A DNA stretch of 64,000 bases from JAHCIE01 sp034431435 (GCA_034431435.1 DAOUDG010000030.1:124001-188000); one strand, 5' to 3'; counted from the first letter of the stretch, positions 33,126-42,498 are shown. The notes: generated by a model from the sequence alone, not told the origin. Numbers and translations are program-made.

Positions 33126-33998
33126 TTACGAGACCGTTCCCGCCAGGCTGTTGAAGGCCCGCCAGGCGACGTACACATCCAGCATGTTGTCGAGGGTAAT
33201 CTCAACGTGGCGGCCATCAGTGCGGCGCGCGCCGGGGACGGTGGCGGCCATCTCGGCGTGCATGGTCTTGCCCCAGCCGACGACCAGGTGGATGGGCGGA
33301 GCGACGACGAAGGGGGCGGGCCGTGGCCCCGTTACAGCGGCCTCGGCGGCGGCGCGGATACGGGCGCGCGCCGTCGGCAGGGGCAGCAATTCGGCTGCGT
33401 AGCGCCCCACCGCGCGCTTCACGACGGCAGTCTGCAGCCCGGCGCCGAGCAAGTCGCTGGCCTCGGCGCACGCCTTTTCGTCGCCGGTGACCAGGGCGAC
33501 GGGGATGCCCAGCGACCCGGCCACGGCGGCATTGAGGCCGATTTCGCCCACCTCGCGCCCGTTCAAGAGCACCTCGAAGATGGAGTAGGTCCAGGTGTGG
33601 TCTAGGATGGCGTCGGCCACGCCGGCCCGCGCGTGGTAGCCGACGAAGAAGGCCGCGTCCCAGCCACGCTGGCCGTCGCCGCCGACGAGGATGGTGTCTG
33701 GCCCGTCGGCGATGCCGGTCATCATGGATAGCCGCTTGGGGGAGCCGGAGATGAGGCGCGCCGCCGGGTGCAGGCCCTCGATGAGGATGTTGCGCATGGG
33801 GCCGTGGCTGTCGTTGACAACGACGTCGCCCGCGCCACCCGCCAGCGCGCCCTCGACGGCAGCGTTCACGTCGTCGGTCATGAGTTGGCGGGCGCGCGGG
33901 TAGTCCGAGTGGCCGGGCGTCGTGTAGTCGTTGTCGATGATGCCGCTGATGCCTTCCATGTCGGCGGAGATGAAGACGGCGGGAGAGGCGCTGGGCAT
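33126..33998 (-). CDS. M55-family D-aminopeptidase (DppA-like)
   Basis: A 290-residue peptidase. The start at ATG 33998 is chosen for a GGAAGG at suitable distance and because VFISADMEGISGI, the N-terminal zinc motif (Asp, Glu), then begins near residue 8. DVVVNDSHGPMRN carries the next Asp/His pair, and the middle reads AAFFVGYHARAG with the metal-ligand His. DppA-type enzymes remove N-terminal D-amino acids from peptides such as D-Ala-D-Ala, useful for cell-wall peptide recycling. It is between the DapA-family and EamA genes in the same transcript. Confidence 0.92.
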   Translation of the reverse strand: MPSASPAVFISADMEGISGIIDNDYTTPGHSDYPRARQLMTDDVNAAVEGALAGGAGDVVVNDSHGPMRNILIEGLHPAARLISGSPKRLSMMTGIADGPDTILVGGDGQRGWDAAFFVGYHARAGVADAILDHTWTYSIFEVLLNGREVGEIGLNAAVAGSLGIPVALVTGDEKACAEASDLLGAGLQTAVVKRAVGRYAAELLPLPTARARIRAAAEAAVTGPRPAPFVVAPPIHLVVGWGKTMHAEMAATVPGARRTDGRHVEITLDNMLDVYVAWRAFNSLAGTVS

Positions 33999-34067
33999 GG
34001 GGATGGGGACCTTCCTGGTAGGGATGGCCACCGACGACCCGATCAGCCGGTGGTCGGTGGTCGGCGG

Positions 34068-34982
34068 TTAGCGGGCGAGGGCCTCGGCCGTGACGCTTTC
34101 AAGGCGCTGGACGGCGGCGGCGATGCGTTCGCGGGCAGCGGCGTCGGGCATGAGGAGCGGAGCGCGGGCGAAGCCGCCCTGGTAGCCGCGCAGGTCGAGC
34201 GCCGCCTTATAGCCCGCAACGCCGTAGGGCCGCGAGATGGCGGCCTCGATGGCCGTCAACTCCGCCTGGAGACGGCGCGCCTCCTCGTGGCGATTGGCGA
34301 GGGCGGCGTCATAGATGGCGATGCATAGCTCCGGCGCGATATTGGCAACGGCCAGATTCGCGCCGATGCAGCCGATAACCATGGCCGAGTGGAGAACGCG
34401 CGCGCCGCCGGTGAAGACGGCGAAGCCAGGCCTGGACAGGGCGACCTCGGCGGCGAGCTGACCCGCGTCGGCGGCGCTGTCCTTCATGCCGATGATGTTG
34501 GGATGCTGCGATAGCGCGGCCACGGTCTGGCTCTCGATGTTGAGGCCGGTAAAGGGCGGCACATTGTAGATGAGGATGGGGATGGGCGAGGCGTCGGCGA
34601 CCGCCGTGAAATGTGCGACGAGGGCCGCGTGGGTCATGGCAGGCTTGTAGAAGAAGGGCGTGACCACCAGGGCCACGTCGGCCCCTAGCTCGGCAGCACG
34701 CTTGGTCTGGCGAATGGTCTGCGCTGTGCCCAGGTGGCCGACACCGATGGACAGGACGCGGTCGCTGGGGACGATCTCGCGGGCAGCGGCGATGGCCTGA
34801 TCGCGCTCGCCCTCTTCGAGAACTACAAACTCGCCGGTGGAGCCAAGCACCAGCAAGCCGTGGACGCCGGCATCCAGCCAGCGGCGGGCGTTGTGCTTGA
34901 CGGCGGCGACGTCCAATGCGCCATCAGCCGTGAAGGGCGTGACGCAGGCGGGGTAGATGCCGTGAAGTTTCGGGCGGGTCAT
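34068..34982 (-). CDS. Dihydrodipicolinate synthase / N-acetylneuraminate lyase family protein
   Basis: A 304-residue class I aldolase (DapA family). ATG 34982 has GGAG six bases upstream. YPACVTPFTADGALDV is the N-terminal strand, VLGSTGEFVVLEEGER the substrate-carboxylate loop, ILIYNVPPFTG contains the catalytic Tyr and IIGMKDSAAD the Schiff-base Lys. Members condense or split pyruvate with various aldehydes. True DapA, with a role in lysine and diaminopimelate synthesis, cannot be told from other lyases here; neighbours (D-aminopeptidase, amidohydrolase) suggest a catabolic role as likely. Confidence 0.9.
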   Translation of the reverse strand: MTRPKLHGIYPACVTPFTADGALDVAAVKHNARRWLDAGVHGLLVLGSTGEFVVLEEGERDQAIAAAREIVPSDRVLSIGVGHLGTAQTIRQTKRAAELGADVALVVTPFFYKPAMTHAALVAHFTAVADASPIPILIYNVPPFTGLNIESQTVAALSQHPNIIGMKDSAADAGQLAAEVALSRPGFAVFTGGARVLHSAMVIGCIGANLAVANIAPELCIAIYDAALANRHEEARRLQAELTAIEAAISRPYGVAGYKAALDLRGYQGGFARAPLLMPDAAARERIAAAVQRLESVTAEALAR

Positions 34983-35064
34983 GGCGATCTCCAATGGGTT
35001 GACCAGTGGGCCGGTTGGAAAGTTAAAGAGAAGCGCGACTGGACGTCGTAAGGCACACTATCCT

Positions 35065-36645
35065 TTAGCCCCCATACACCCACTCGCCGCCGAGCATCGT
35101 GGCGTCTACCTGGGTGGCAAGGATGTCGGCGGGGTCGATGGTGAAGATGTCCCTGTCTAGCACGACCAGGTCGGCGAGCTTGCCGGGGGCGATGGACCCT
35201 TTGACGCTCTCCTCGCCTGTGACATAGGCGGCGCCGAGGGTGTAGCCGTGGACCGCCTCGTGGACCGAGAGGCGTTGCTCGGGGTACCAGCCGTGGGGCG
35301 GCCGACCGTCGGCGCGCTGGCGCGTCACGGCGGCGTGAATACCGACCATCACGTTGGGTGTTTCGACGGGAGCATCGGAGCCGAAGGCCAGCTGCGTGCC
35401 ACAACTCAATAGCGAGCAGAAGGCGTAGGCGGTCTCGCCGCGCCGACCCCAATACTTGTCGACCATATCCATGTCCGACGTAGCGTGGATGGGCTGGACA
35501 GAGGCGACAACCCCTAGCTGAGCCAGGCGGGGCAGGTCAGTCGGCGCGATGACCTGGACGTGCTCGATGCGGTGGCGCAGGGGTGAGTCCCTGCCCGGAC
35601 CGCCGCGCCACGCCGCGAAGACCTCCAGCACCTTGTGGTTGGCGGCGTCGCCGATGGCGTGGATGGCGCACGCGATACCGTGCTCGGCGGCGCGGAAGAC
35701 CAGCTCGTGCAGCTCCTCGGCCTCGGTCGTGACGATGCCGCGATTGCCGGGCTGTCCCTCGTAGTCAGCGAGCATGTCGGCCGTCTGCGAGCCGAGAGCG
35801 CCATCCATGAAGATCTTCAGGCCACCGACCCGCAGGTTGTGATTCCCGCCCCACGAGCGCATACCGCGCCCAATCATGCCCTCCAGTTGATGCTTGTGGA
35901 TATAGTGGCTGATGCGCCAGGGCAGGCCACCCTCAGCCTGGAGGGCGCTGAAGTCGTCCCACAGGGCGAGGGGGTCGGCGTAGCCCATCTCGTGGCCGCC
36001 GACCAGCCCGAGGCGGTGGAAGTGGGACCAGGCGCGGCCCAGGGCGGCGCGCCGTTGCGCCGTATCGGGAGCCGGGACCGCGGCATATACCAACTCATCG
36101 GCGTTCTCGGTGAGGATGCCATTGGGTGCGCCGTGGGTGTCGCGGTGTATGTCGCCGCCGGGCGGGTTGGCTGTGGCGGCGGTGACGCCGGCCACTTGCA
36201 GCGCCAACGAGTTGGCCCAGATCATGTGCCCCGACTTGTGGGTAAGAACGACGGGGTGGTTGGGGGCGGCGCGATCGAGGTCCGCCCGCGTCGGCCAGCC
36301 CGTGGGCCAGATGTTGGCGTTCCACCCCCAGCCTTGCAGCCACTGGCCCGGCGGGGTGGCAGCGGCCCGCTCGGCGACTCGCCGCAGCGCCTCGTCGAGG
36401 GACCGCACGCCGTCGAGGGGAATCTGGTCCAGGCCCAAGGCCCAGTGCATGATGTGCAGGTGAGAGTCAGTAAAGGCAGGCAGGAGGGCGCGGCCACCCA
36501 GGTCGACGCGCCGGCCGGTGGGCATGTCGGCGGCGCGCCCCACGGCGACGATGCGCTCGCCCTGCACAGCGACCGCCTCGGCGGAGGGCGTGGCGCGTTC
36601 CAGGGTGTGGATGCGGGCGTTGGTAAGGATCAGGGTCTCACTCAT
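35065..36645 (-). CDS. YtcJ-like metal-dependent amidohydrolase
   Basis: A 526-residue amidohydrolase-3 family protein. The real start is ATG 36645 (MSETLILTNARIHTLE); the longer frame to 36792 is the opposite part of the next gene. ALLPAFTDSHLHIMHWALGLDQIPLD is the metal-binding HxH motif, GWGWNANIWPTGWPTRADLD is family-typical, and LAFGSDAPVETPNVMVGIHAAV carries the final Asp. VDKYWGRRGETAYAFCSLL is also conserved in YtcJ-type proteins. They hydrolyse N-acyl or cyclic amides; substrates are mostly unknown. The gene overlaps the upstream GNAT stop by eight bases. Confidence 0.92.
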   Translation of the reverse strand: MSETLILTNARIHTLERATPSAEAVAVQGERIVAVGRAADMPTGRRVDLGGRALLPAFTDSHLHIMHWALGLDQIPLDGVRSLDEALRRVAERAAATPPGQWLQGWGWNANIWPTGWPTRADLDRAAPNHPVVLTHKSGHMIWANSLALQVAGVTAATANPPGGDIHRDTHGAPNGILTENADELVYAAVPAPDTAQRRAALGRAWSHFHRLGLVGGHEMGYADPLALWDDFSALQAEGGLPWRISHYIHKHQLEGMIGRGMRSWGGNHNLRVGGLKIFMDGALGSQTADMLADYEGQPGNRGIVTTEAEELHELVFRAAEHGIACAIHAIGDAANHKVLEVFAAWRGGPGRDSPLRHRIEHVQVIAPTDLPRLAQLGVVASVQPIHATSDMDMVDKYWGRRGETAYAFCSLLSCGTQLAFGSDAPVETPNVMVGIHAAVTRQRADGRPPHGWYPEQRLSVHEAVHGYTLGAAYVTGEESVKGSIAPGKLADLVVLDRDIFTIDPADILATQVDATMLGGEWVYGG

Positions 36646-37141
36646 GCGGAAGCTCCTGATGAGAGTCGTGGGGCGTGCTGCGCTTCTCCATCTCCATGCC
36701 GTCTCGTCCCCGTCCGTAGTAGCCCCGGCGCAAGCCAACCTCTTCGTAGCCCAGGCTGCGGTAGAGATGGCGGGCCGCAGGGTTGTCGACACGGACCGTC
36801 AGCCGCAGGCGCGGCGTCGCGGCTTCGGCCTCGACGGCGAGCATGAGGGCCCGACCAATCCCTTGATTGCGCTGGTCAGGGTCAACGGCGATGTTCAGAA
36901 TCCAGGTTACTCCCGTGGCCCGCCGGGCCTGGGCCAGGACGAAGCCGAGCATCTCGTCACCCCGCGTGGCCTGTAGAAAGATGCTGCCGAACGCAAAACC
37001 AATGAGGAAGCTCGTCCAGCCCCAGGCCTCGCGGCCAAAGGAGCGCCGCTCCAACTGAACGACATTCGCCAGGTCGCGGATGTGTACCCGGCGCAGCTCA
37101 AGCGCTGGTGTCGCGGTCGTTGTCCAGTTCTCCGTCGTCAT
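36638..37141 (-). CDS. GNAT N-acetyltransferase, RimI-like
   Basis: A 167-residue acetyltransferase. The start at ATG 37141 lies inside the end of the upstream gene (44-base overlap); the frame stays open upstream but reads unrelated sequence. Motif A is LNIAVDPDQRNQGIGRALM (acetyl-CoA loop QxxGxG), and LRVDNPAARHLYRSLGYEEVGLRRGYY is the RimI-type C-terminus. RimI acetylates ribosomal S18 N-termini, but RimI-like enzymes vary in target. It overlaps the amidohydrolase start by eight bases. Confidence 0.88.
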   Translation of the reverse strand: MTTENWTTTATPALELRRVHIRDLANVVQLERRSFGREAWGWTSFLIGFAFGSIFLQATRGDEMLGFVLAQARRATGVTWILNIAVDPDQRNQGIGRALMLAVEAEAATPRLRLTVRVDNPAARHLYRSLGYEEVGLRRGYYGRGRDGMEMEKRSTPHDSHQELPHE

Positions 37142-37508
37142 CGTCAAAATCGTCTTCGGCATCCCAACTGTCGAGGTGGCTGCGAATCTCGTCGCAGGCC
37201 TGGATGACCAGGGCAGCGTCCCAGTCCTGGCCGGTCCTGTCACGCCAGCCCGGCGTGTCGGGGTGCCTGGCGACGAAGTCCTGGGTGCGCGATTCAAAGA
37301 CAGCAAGGGCGGTCCGAGGGTCGTCCTCGCTGAGGAGGCGCTCGATGAGTCGCTGCTTGGTGGACCAGCGCAAGGCAAGCTGATTGGCGACGGCGGCGGC
37401 GCCGCCCTGGGCATTGGTCGGACGCATCAAGCCGCTGCTTGCCAGCGGCTTGATGGTCATCAATAGGTCTTGAAGAGCTTCACGGTCTTGATCAGGCATG
37501 GCGCTCAT
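37098..37508 (-). CDS. Small acidic protein of unknown function
   Basis: A 136-residue protein I do not recognise. It is helical (QDLLMTIKPL, NQLALRWSTKQRLIERLL) with an Asp/Glu-rich end (WDAEDDFDDDDGELDND). Its C-terminal codons overlap the GNAT gene, and it starts 46 bases after the NYN gene ends. No clear Shine-Dalgarno precedes either Met1 or Met4. The reading is supported by good coding composition and operon spacing. Confidence 0.7.
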   Translation of the reverse strand: MSAMPDQDREALQDLLMTIKPLASSGLMRPTNAQGGAAAVANQLALRWSTKQRLIERLLSEDDPRTALAVFESRTQDFVARHPDTPGWRDRTGQDWDAALVIQACDEIRSHLDSWDAEDDFDDDDGELDNDRDTSA

Positions 37509-37554
37509 GACAGGTACGGGTGCGGGTAGGGTCAGCCCTTCGCTTCATCCAGGC

Positions 37555-39495
37555 TCACGCGCCGTTCATTGGCTCGGCCTCTTGCGGGGCAAGCAGGCGA
37601 GTCAGGAAGGCCAGGGTTCGCTCGCGCTGCGCAGGATCCGCCGTCACGATGGGGGCTTGCTTGATGAGCATGCGAACGGGCACCGACGTCACCTGGCCCA
37701 GGCGCGTCAGTAAGTCCTCGAAAGCGCGGCCGACGGCCGGGTTGGGGTGGTTGTGCAACTGAATAGCCAGTTGGGCCGGTGCGGCATTGGCCTGGGCCTG
37801 GAAGGTTGGCTCGAAGCGGCGCGCGGCGATGGCGAAGAAGTACGATAGCATGGGGCGCATGAGACCACGCACCCGCTCCTGGACGGTGTCGTCCGAGTAG
37901 GCCAGGTAGAAGAAGGCCAGATAGTAGGGGATGGCGGCCTCGTACTCGCGCTCCACGAAGCGGTGGCCCGCCTGCACGGAGCAGTAACCCGCCAGGTACC
38001 ACTTGAGGTCTTCGAGCGTTGCCCCCGACTCGCCGGCCTCGACAGCCATCTGCTGGGTCTTTGTGGCGAGCAGGTACTTGGCCGCGCTGGCCGCGAAGTC
38101 GCGTACGCGGAGGCGCGTCCCGTCGTCGAAGAGGCGGCGCGCTTCGACAGCGGTGATGACGGATTCGGGCGGTGGCTCAACCCCCTCCAGATCGACCAGG
38201 ATGGGGACCAGGGCCGGATGGCCCGCCAGCGGACTGGCGGTCTCGTGGGGCGCGGCGGAGTAGGAGCCGTTGTGCTGTTCGATAGCGCCCGCGCTTACCA
38301 GATCGCTCAACAGGCTTTCGATGTACTCGGTGTGCTCCTGATCGCCAAAGAGGGCGTTGGACATCTCGCTGGCGTCCACCTGTAAGCCGCCCTCAACAAG
38401 CTTGCGCGCGTACGCCCCTTCACATTGTCGGACGAACGTCTCGGCGTCGATGCCGGGCAACAACTCCGCATTCGCCGAGAGCGAGGGGGGGTGGTCGAAT
38501 TCGAGGCAGCCGCCGCGATAGACCAGCCGCACAACGTCGCGCACCTGGCTCTGTGGGCGAAGCATGTTGTCGCCGTCGTAGCGCTCGCGAAGCGCGACAG
38601 CGGCCTGGTCGAGGCTCAGCGGCTGCATGCTCAGGCGGAATAGCTCGTACAGGTCGGCCAGGACATCGCGTCGCACGCTGCCTTCGACTACTGGCACGCC
38701 GACGCGCCGCAGGTAGCGCTTGTAGGTTTCGGCCAGGGGGCGAACATCACCGCGCGCGGCCGCGGCCGCCATCTCGCGGGTATCGAGGGGGGAGACGTAC
38801 ACCTGGCCGTCGCGGGTCTCCAGGCGCACCAGGTCCGCCGAGTCCTCCAGGAACGACTTGAATTGGTCGTAGCCGTAATAGGCCTCGTTGAAGGCCGGGT
38901 CGAGGGCGACCATGCGCTGCTTGAGCTTGCCGGCAAAGACCGGCAACTCGCCCTGCTGCTCGAACGCGCGGAGGGCGCGCAGCAGCAAGGCGTGGGCCTC
39001 GCTGACATCGAACTCCTGGGCGAGGTCGAGAGCGCCGACGATGGCCTCGTAGAAGACGAACTCATCGACACTCTTGATGAGAATCTCGCTGGTGGAGCGG
39101 CGCAGGCCGATGCCGATGGTGTACTTGCCATACTCGCGCAGCTTGTTGATGAGCGAGGAGTAGTCGGAGTCACCGGAGACGATAGCGTAGGTCTGGATGC
39201 CGGGGTGGGTGAAGATGGTCTCCACCGCCTCGATGCACAGACGAATGTCGGCCCCGTTCTTGTGAGCCATACCATAACTGTAGAGTTGCACGAGGTTGAC
39301 GGCGTTCTCCAACAGGTCACTGCGGTGGCGGCTGAAGCGGCGCCAGTCCCCGTAGGCGCGCTTGATGGTCACACGCCCACGCGCCTTGAGGTAGTCGAAC
39401 AGTCTGGTAAGCTCGATCTCGCGGTGGTCCTCTTCGGCGGCGGCGGCGATGTTCTCGAAATCGACAAAGACAGCGATATGGTTCTGCGGGTCCAT
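37555..39495 (-). CDS. NYN-domain ribonuclease-like protein with OST-HTH (LOTUS) domain
   Basis: A 646-residue protein; the start at ATG 39495 places IAVFVDFENI at the beginning. Residues 7-145 form an NYN (PIN-like) domain: VDFEN, YGDWRR, KNGADIRLCIEA and IVSGDSDYSSLINKLREYGK supply the acidic metal-binding residues. Residues about 165-245 match an OST-HTH/LOTUS domain (LLLRALRAF, AYYGYDQFKSFLE). More helical regions follow, with a second HTH-like segment near 380-440. NYN proteins are RNA nucleases; LOTUS domains bind RNA. It probably takes part in RNA processing. It heads the seven-gene minus-strand run. Confidence 0.88.
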   Translation of the reverse strand: MDPQNHIAVFVDFENIAAAAEEDHREIELTRLFDYLKARGRVTIKRAYGDWRRFSRHRSDLLENAVNLVQLYSYGMAHKNGADIRLCIEAVETIFTHPGIQTYAIVSGDSDYSSLINKLREYGKYTIGIGLRRSTSEILIKSVDEFVFYEAIVGALDLAQEFDVSEAHALLLRALRAFEQQGELPVFAGKLKQRMVALDPAFNEAYYGYDQFKSFLEDSADLVRLETRDGQVYVSPLDTREMAAAAARGDVRPLAETYKRYLRRVGVPVVEGSVRRDVLADLYELFRLSMQPLSLDQAAVALRERYDGDNMLRPQSQVRDVVRLVYRGGCLEFDHPPSLSANAELLPGIDAETFVRQCEGAYARKLVEGGLQVDASEMSNALFGDQEHTEYIESLLSDLVSAGAIEQHNGSYSAAPHETASPLAGHPALVPILVDLEGVEPPPESVITAVEARRLFDDGTRLRVRDFAASAAKYLLATKTQQMAVEAGESGATLEDLKWYLAGYCSVQAGHRFVEREYEAAIPYYLAFFYLAYSDDTVQERVRGLMRPMLSYFFAIAARRFEPTFQAQANAAPAQLAIQLHNHPNPAVGRAFEDLLTRLGQVTSVPVRMLIKQAPIVTADPAQRERTLAFLTRLLAPQEAEPMNGA

Positions 39496-39663
39496 AAACG
39501 CCCCATCCGAACTGGCAGGTTGCCGGGCCAATACAATCGTGCGGCCCTGACGACCCGAATGGCGGAAAAACGATTAGCTCGAAGTTAATGCTTGCCCTAA
39601 TTTTGCACGCATTGGCGATTTGGCGCAAGTGCCACGCGGCAGGCTAGGCGCTTGGCTCGTTTG

Positions 39664-39672
39664 TGCTACAAT
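39664..39672 (+). promoter_or_regulatory. Extended -10 promoter of mutL
   Basis: TGCTACAAT at 39664-39672, 28 bases before the ATG at 39701; the -35 region is poor. The identical TGCTACAAT occurs before fmt. Confidence 0.5.
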
Positions 39673-39700
39673 TTCATTCTGACGATAGCGTGGAGGGCGT

Positions 39701-41536
39701 ATGCCGATTATCGTGCTGGCCGACGACGTGGCTGCCAAGATTGCAGCGGGTGAGGTCATCGAGCGGCCGGTGTCCGTGGTAAAGGAACTGGTCGAGAATG
39801 CCCTGGACGCGGGCGCGACCGATATTCGCGTCGAGATCCGTGAGGGCGGCCAGCGTCTCATCCGCGTCGCCGACAACGGGTCGGGCATCGCCGCCGCCGA
39901 GGCGGAGACAGCCTTCCAGCGGCACGCCACGAGCAAGGTTCAGTCGGCCGAGGACCTGTTCCACGTGCGAACGCTGGGGTTTCGCGGCGAGGCGCTGCCG
40001 AGCATCGCCGCTGTCAGCCGCGTGACGCTGGTGACGCGGGCGCGCGACGAGACGGTTGGAACGCGACTACGGCTTGAGGCGGGGCGGGTGGTGGAGCGAG
40101 CGGGCGTTGGAGCGCCGGCCGGTACGGTCATGACGATCGAGAACCTGTTCTACAACACGCCTGCGCGCCTCAAGTTTCTCAAGTCGGCCACGGCGGAGGC
40201 GGGGCAGGTCCACACCCTGTTGCAGCGTTTAGCCCTGTCGTTCCCCGACCGTCGCCTCTCGCTGGTCAGTGATGGGCGGACGATATTTCAGCATGCGGGC
40301 GGCGCGCTCATCGACGCCCTGGCAACGGTGTATGGCGCAGACCTGGCCCGCCAGCTGATCGAGGTAACGGCGGTCGAGGACGATGACGGAGGGCAGGGCG
40401 AGGCCCAAGTGGAGAGTGTGCCGACGGTCTGGGGCTTCGTCAGTCCGCCGGCGGTAAGCCGCGCCAACCGCGCCCACCTGACCTTCGTGGTCAATGGCCG
40501 GGTGGTGCAGGACCGCGCGCTGGCCGTGGCTGTCACCGAGGCCTACCACACGTTACTGATGGTGGGGCGGTTCCCTATCACCGCGCTGCACATCTGGGTC
40601 GCGCCAGAGGATGTGGATGTCAACGTTCATCCGGCGAAGGCAGAGGTGCGTTTCCGCGACGGTCGCGCCGTGTTCAGCGCGGTCCAGCAGGCCGTGCGGC
40701 GCGCCGTGATTCGCTTTGCGCCTGTGCCGCAGTTCGGCGGCGCGCCGGTGTGGGACGCTTCGGCGGGCGGCGTAGGCTGGGGCGCGTCGGGCGATGCGGC
40801 GGGGTTCGCGTCCCGTCCCATGTTCGGCCCCGACTGGTGGTCGACGGCGGCGGATGATGCGCCGCCCGTCGCCGAGCCGCCTCTGTGGGGCATGGCCGCG
40901 CCGCCCGCCACGTCGTCACCCGCTGGGGAGCGCACCCTGCCGGGTACGGGGGGCACGCTGCCGATGCTGCGGGTACTGGGCCAGGTGGCGCAGGCGTACA
41001 TTATCGCCGAGGGGCCAGACGGGATGTACCTGATCGACCAGCATGCCGCCCACGAGCGCGTTCTGTACGAGGAGTTTCTGGCCGCCCACGCCCGTCGCGA
41101 CGTGGCCGCGCAAGCCCTACTGGAACCGCTGCCGCTCGAACTCGATCCCGGCGAGGCGGCGGCCGCCGCCGAGCACGCCGACGGCCTGGCGCGGCTAGGC
41201 TTTACCCTGGAGCCCTTCGGGCCGGGCACGCTGCTCGTCCGCGCCGTGCCGGCGCTGCTCCGGCAGGCCGACCCGCGCCAGGCGCTGCGCGAGATCCTCG
41301 CTCAGTTGGGAGAGGGCCGGCGCAATCCCGTCGAGGTGGATGCCGAGGCCGCGCTGCTACGCGCGGTGTGCAAGACAGCCGCCATCAAGGCAGGGCAGAC
41401 CCTGTCGATGGCGGAGATGCAGGCGCTGATTCGCCTGCTCGAAGCATCATCCTCGCCGCGCACGTGTCCCCACGGTCGCCCGACCATGATTCACCTCAGC
41501 GCGGCGTTCCTGGCCCGCGAGTTCGGACGCACCTAG
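39701..41536 (+). CDS. mutL: DNA mismatch repair protein MutL with endonuclease motif
   Basis: A 611-residue GHKL ATPase. The N-terminal domain has ELVENALDAGATDIRVEI (catalytic Glu), VADNGSGIAAAE and TLGFRGEALPSIAAV. A Gly/Pro/Ala-rich linker (355-405) joins the C-terminal domain with DQHAAHERVLYEE, a full match to the DQHA-x2-E-x4-E metal motif of the nicking MutL found in bacteria without MutH, plus VCKTAAIKAG and CPHGRP. So this MutL should nick DNA during repair. No mutS gene is in the window. A 164-base divergent gap separates it from the NYN gene. Confidence 0.97.
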   Translation: MPIIVLADDVAAKIAAGEVIERPVSVVKELVENALDAGATDIRVEIREGGQRLIRVADNGSGIAAAEAETAFQRHATSKVQSAEDLFHVRTLGFRGEALPSIAAVSRVTLVTRARDETVGTRLRLEAGRVVERAGVGAPAGTVMTIENLFYNTPARLKFLKSATAEAGQVHTLLQRLALSFPDRRLSLVSDGRTIFQHAGGALIDALATVYGADLARQLIEVTAVEDDDGGQGEAQVESVPTVWGFVSPPAVSRANRAHLTFVVNGRVVQDRALAVAVTEAYHTLLMVGRFPITALHIWVAPEDVDVNVHPAKAEVRFRDGRAVFSAVQQAVRRAVIRFAPVPQFGGAPVWDASAGGVGWGASGDAAGFASRPMFGPDWWSTAADDAPPVAEPPLWGMAAPPATSSPAGERTLPGTGGTLPMLRVLGQVAQAYIIAEGPDGMYLIDQHAAHERVLYEEFLAAHARRDVAAQALLEPLPLELDPGEAAAAAEHADGLARLGFTLEPFGPGTLLVRAVPALLRQADPRQALREILAQLGEGRRNPVEVDAEAALLRAVCKTAAIKAGQTLSMAEMQALIRLLEASSSPRTCPHGRPTMIHLSAAFLAREFGRT

Positions 41537-41560
41537 GGGCAGCGATGGCGGAGGCTGGGG

Positions 41561-42394
41561 CTAGGGTGCGAGCAGCGTGGCGATGGCTACGGCCCCCGGG
41601 CCACAGTGAACGCCCACGGCGGGGCCGGTCTCGACGAGACTGACGTCGCGGTCGGGATACAGGGCGCGCACGCGACGCTGCACCTCAGCGCCCAGTTCGG
41701 GCGCGGCGGCGTGCAGCACGCCGATCTCCTGCACAGGCCCCGCGGCCTGCACGATGTCGAGCAGGCGATTGACGGCGCTACGCATGCTGCGAATGCGATC
41801 CGTCACCTTGACAGCGGAGTCGCGGAAGTCAAGAATCGGCTTGACGTGAAGAAATGAGCCGAGCCACGCGGCGGGCGCGCTCACACGTCCACCCTTGTGA
41901 GCGTATTCCAGCGTGTCTAGCGCCGCCCAGAGGCGTACCCTGGGAACGCAACTCTCGGCGGCGGCGACTACCTCCGCCAGACTCGCCCCACGCTGCGCCG
42001 CGCGGGCCGCCTCGATAGCGACCCACCCGACGGCCAGCGACAGGTTGGTAGAGTCCACGAGCTGCACCCGGCCATCGAAGTCCGCCGCTGCCACCCGCGC
42101 CGAGTTGAGAATGCCACTCAAACCCGCCCCGACGTGAACGCTGACAACGTCGTCGCCGGCCTGGGTCAGGCGCTCGTACTCGGCGGTGAAGAAACCTGGC
42201 GGCGGGGCCGCGGTCTTGGGTAGCGATGGGCTGGCAGGCAGGCGGCGATAGAACTCGGCCGAGGTGAGGTCGATCCGGTCGCGGAGGCTCTCCTCGCCGA
42301 ATTGCACGATGACGGGCACTACGGAAATGTCCAGGTTGGCGACGACGGCGGGGGGGAGATCGGCGGCTGAGTCGGTGACGATGCGGACAGGCAT
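41561..42394 (-). CDS. DegV-family fatty-acid-binding protein (FakB-like)
   Basis: A 277-residue EDD-fold protein. RIVTDSAADLPP at the start, PPPGFFTAEYERL and VSVHVGAGLSGILNSARVAA are the conserved DegV segments that bind a fatty acid carboxylate. FakB presents the fatty acid to FakA for phosphorylation, feeding phospholipid synthesis. The neighbour at 42499-43332 is a paralogue of the same length, and FakA lies just upstream. Two paralogues usually differ in acyl-chain preference; which chain each binds cannot be seen. Confidence 0.92.
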   Translation of the reverse strand: MPVRIVTDSAADLPPAVVANLDISVVPVIVQFGEESLRDRIDLTSAEFYRRLPASPSLPKTAAPPPGFFTAEYERLTQAGDDVVSVHVGAGLSGILNSARVAAADFDGRVQLVDSTNLSLAVGWVAIEAARAAQRGASLAEVVAAAESCVPRVRLWAALDTLEYAHKGGRVSAPAAWLGSFLHVKPILDFRDSAVKVTDRIRSMRSAVNRLLDIVQAAGPVQEIGVLHAAAPELGAEVQRRVRALYPDRDVSLVETGPAVGVHCGPGAVAIATLLAP

Positions 42395-42498
42395 GGCGCG
42401 CCCCTTTCAAGGGTGAGGAAGCAGAAGCGCAAACTGGGCGCTCTGGTGGTAGGGAAGCTGGCGGCCCGGCGCTCGAGACTCTAGCGACAGGAACGCGC

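Noticed and set aside
35635..36846. Plus-strand open frame of 403 codons
   Set aside because: Antisense to the YtcJ-like amidohydrolase; high GC keeps the third frame open.
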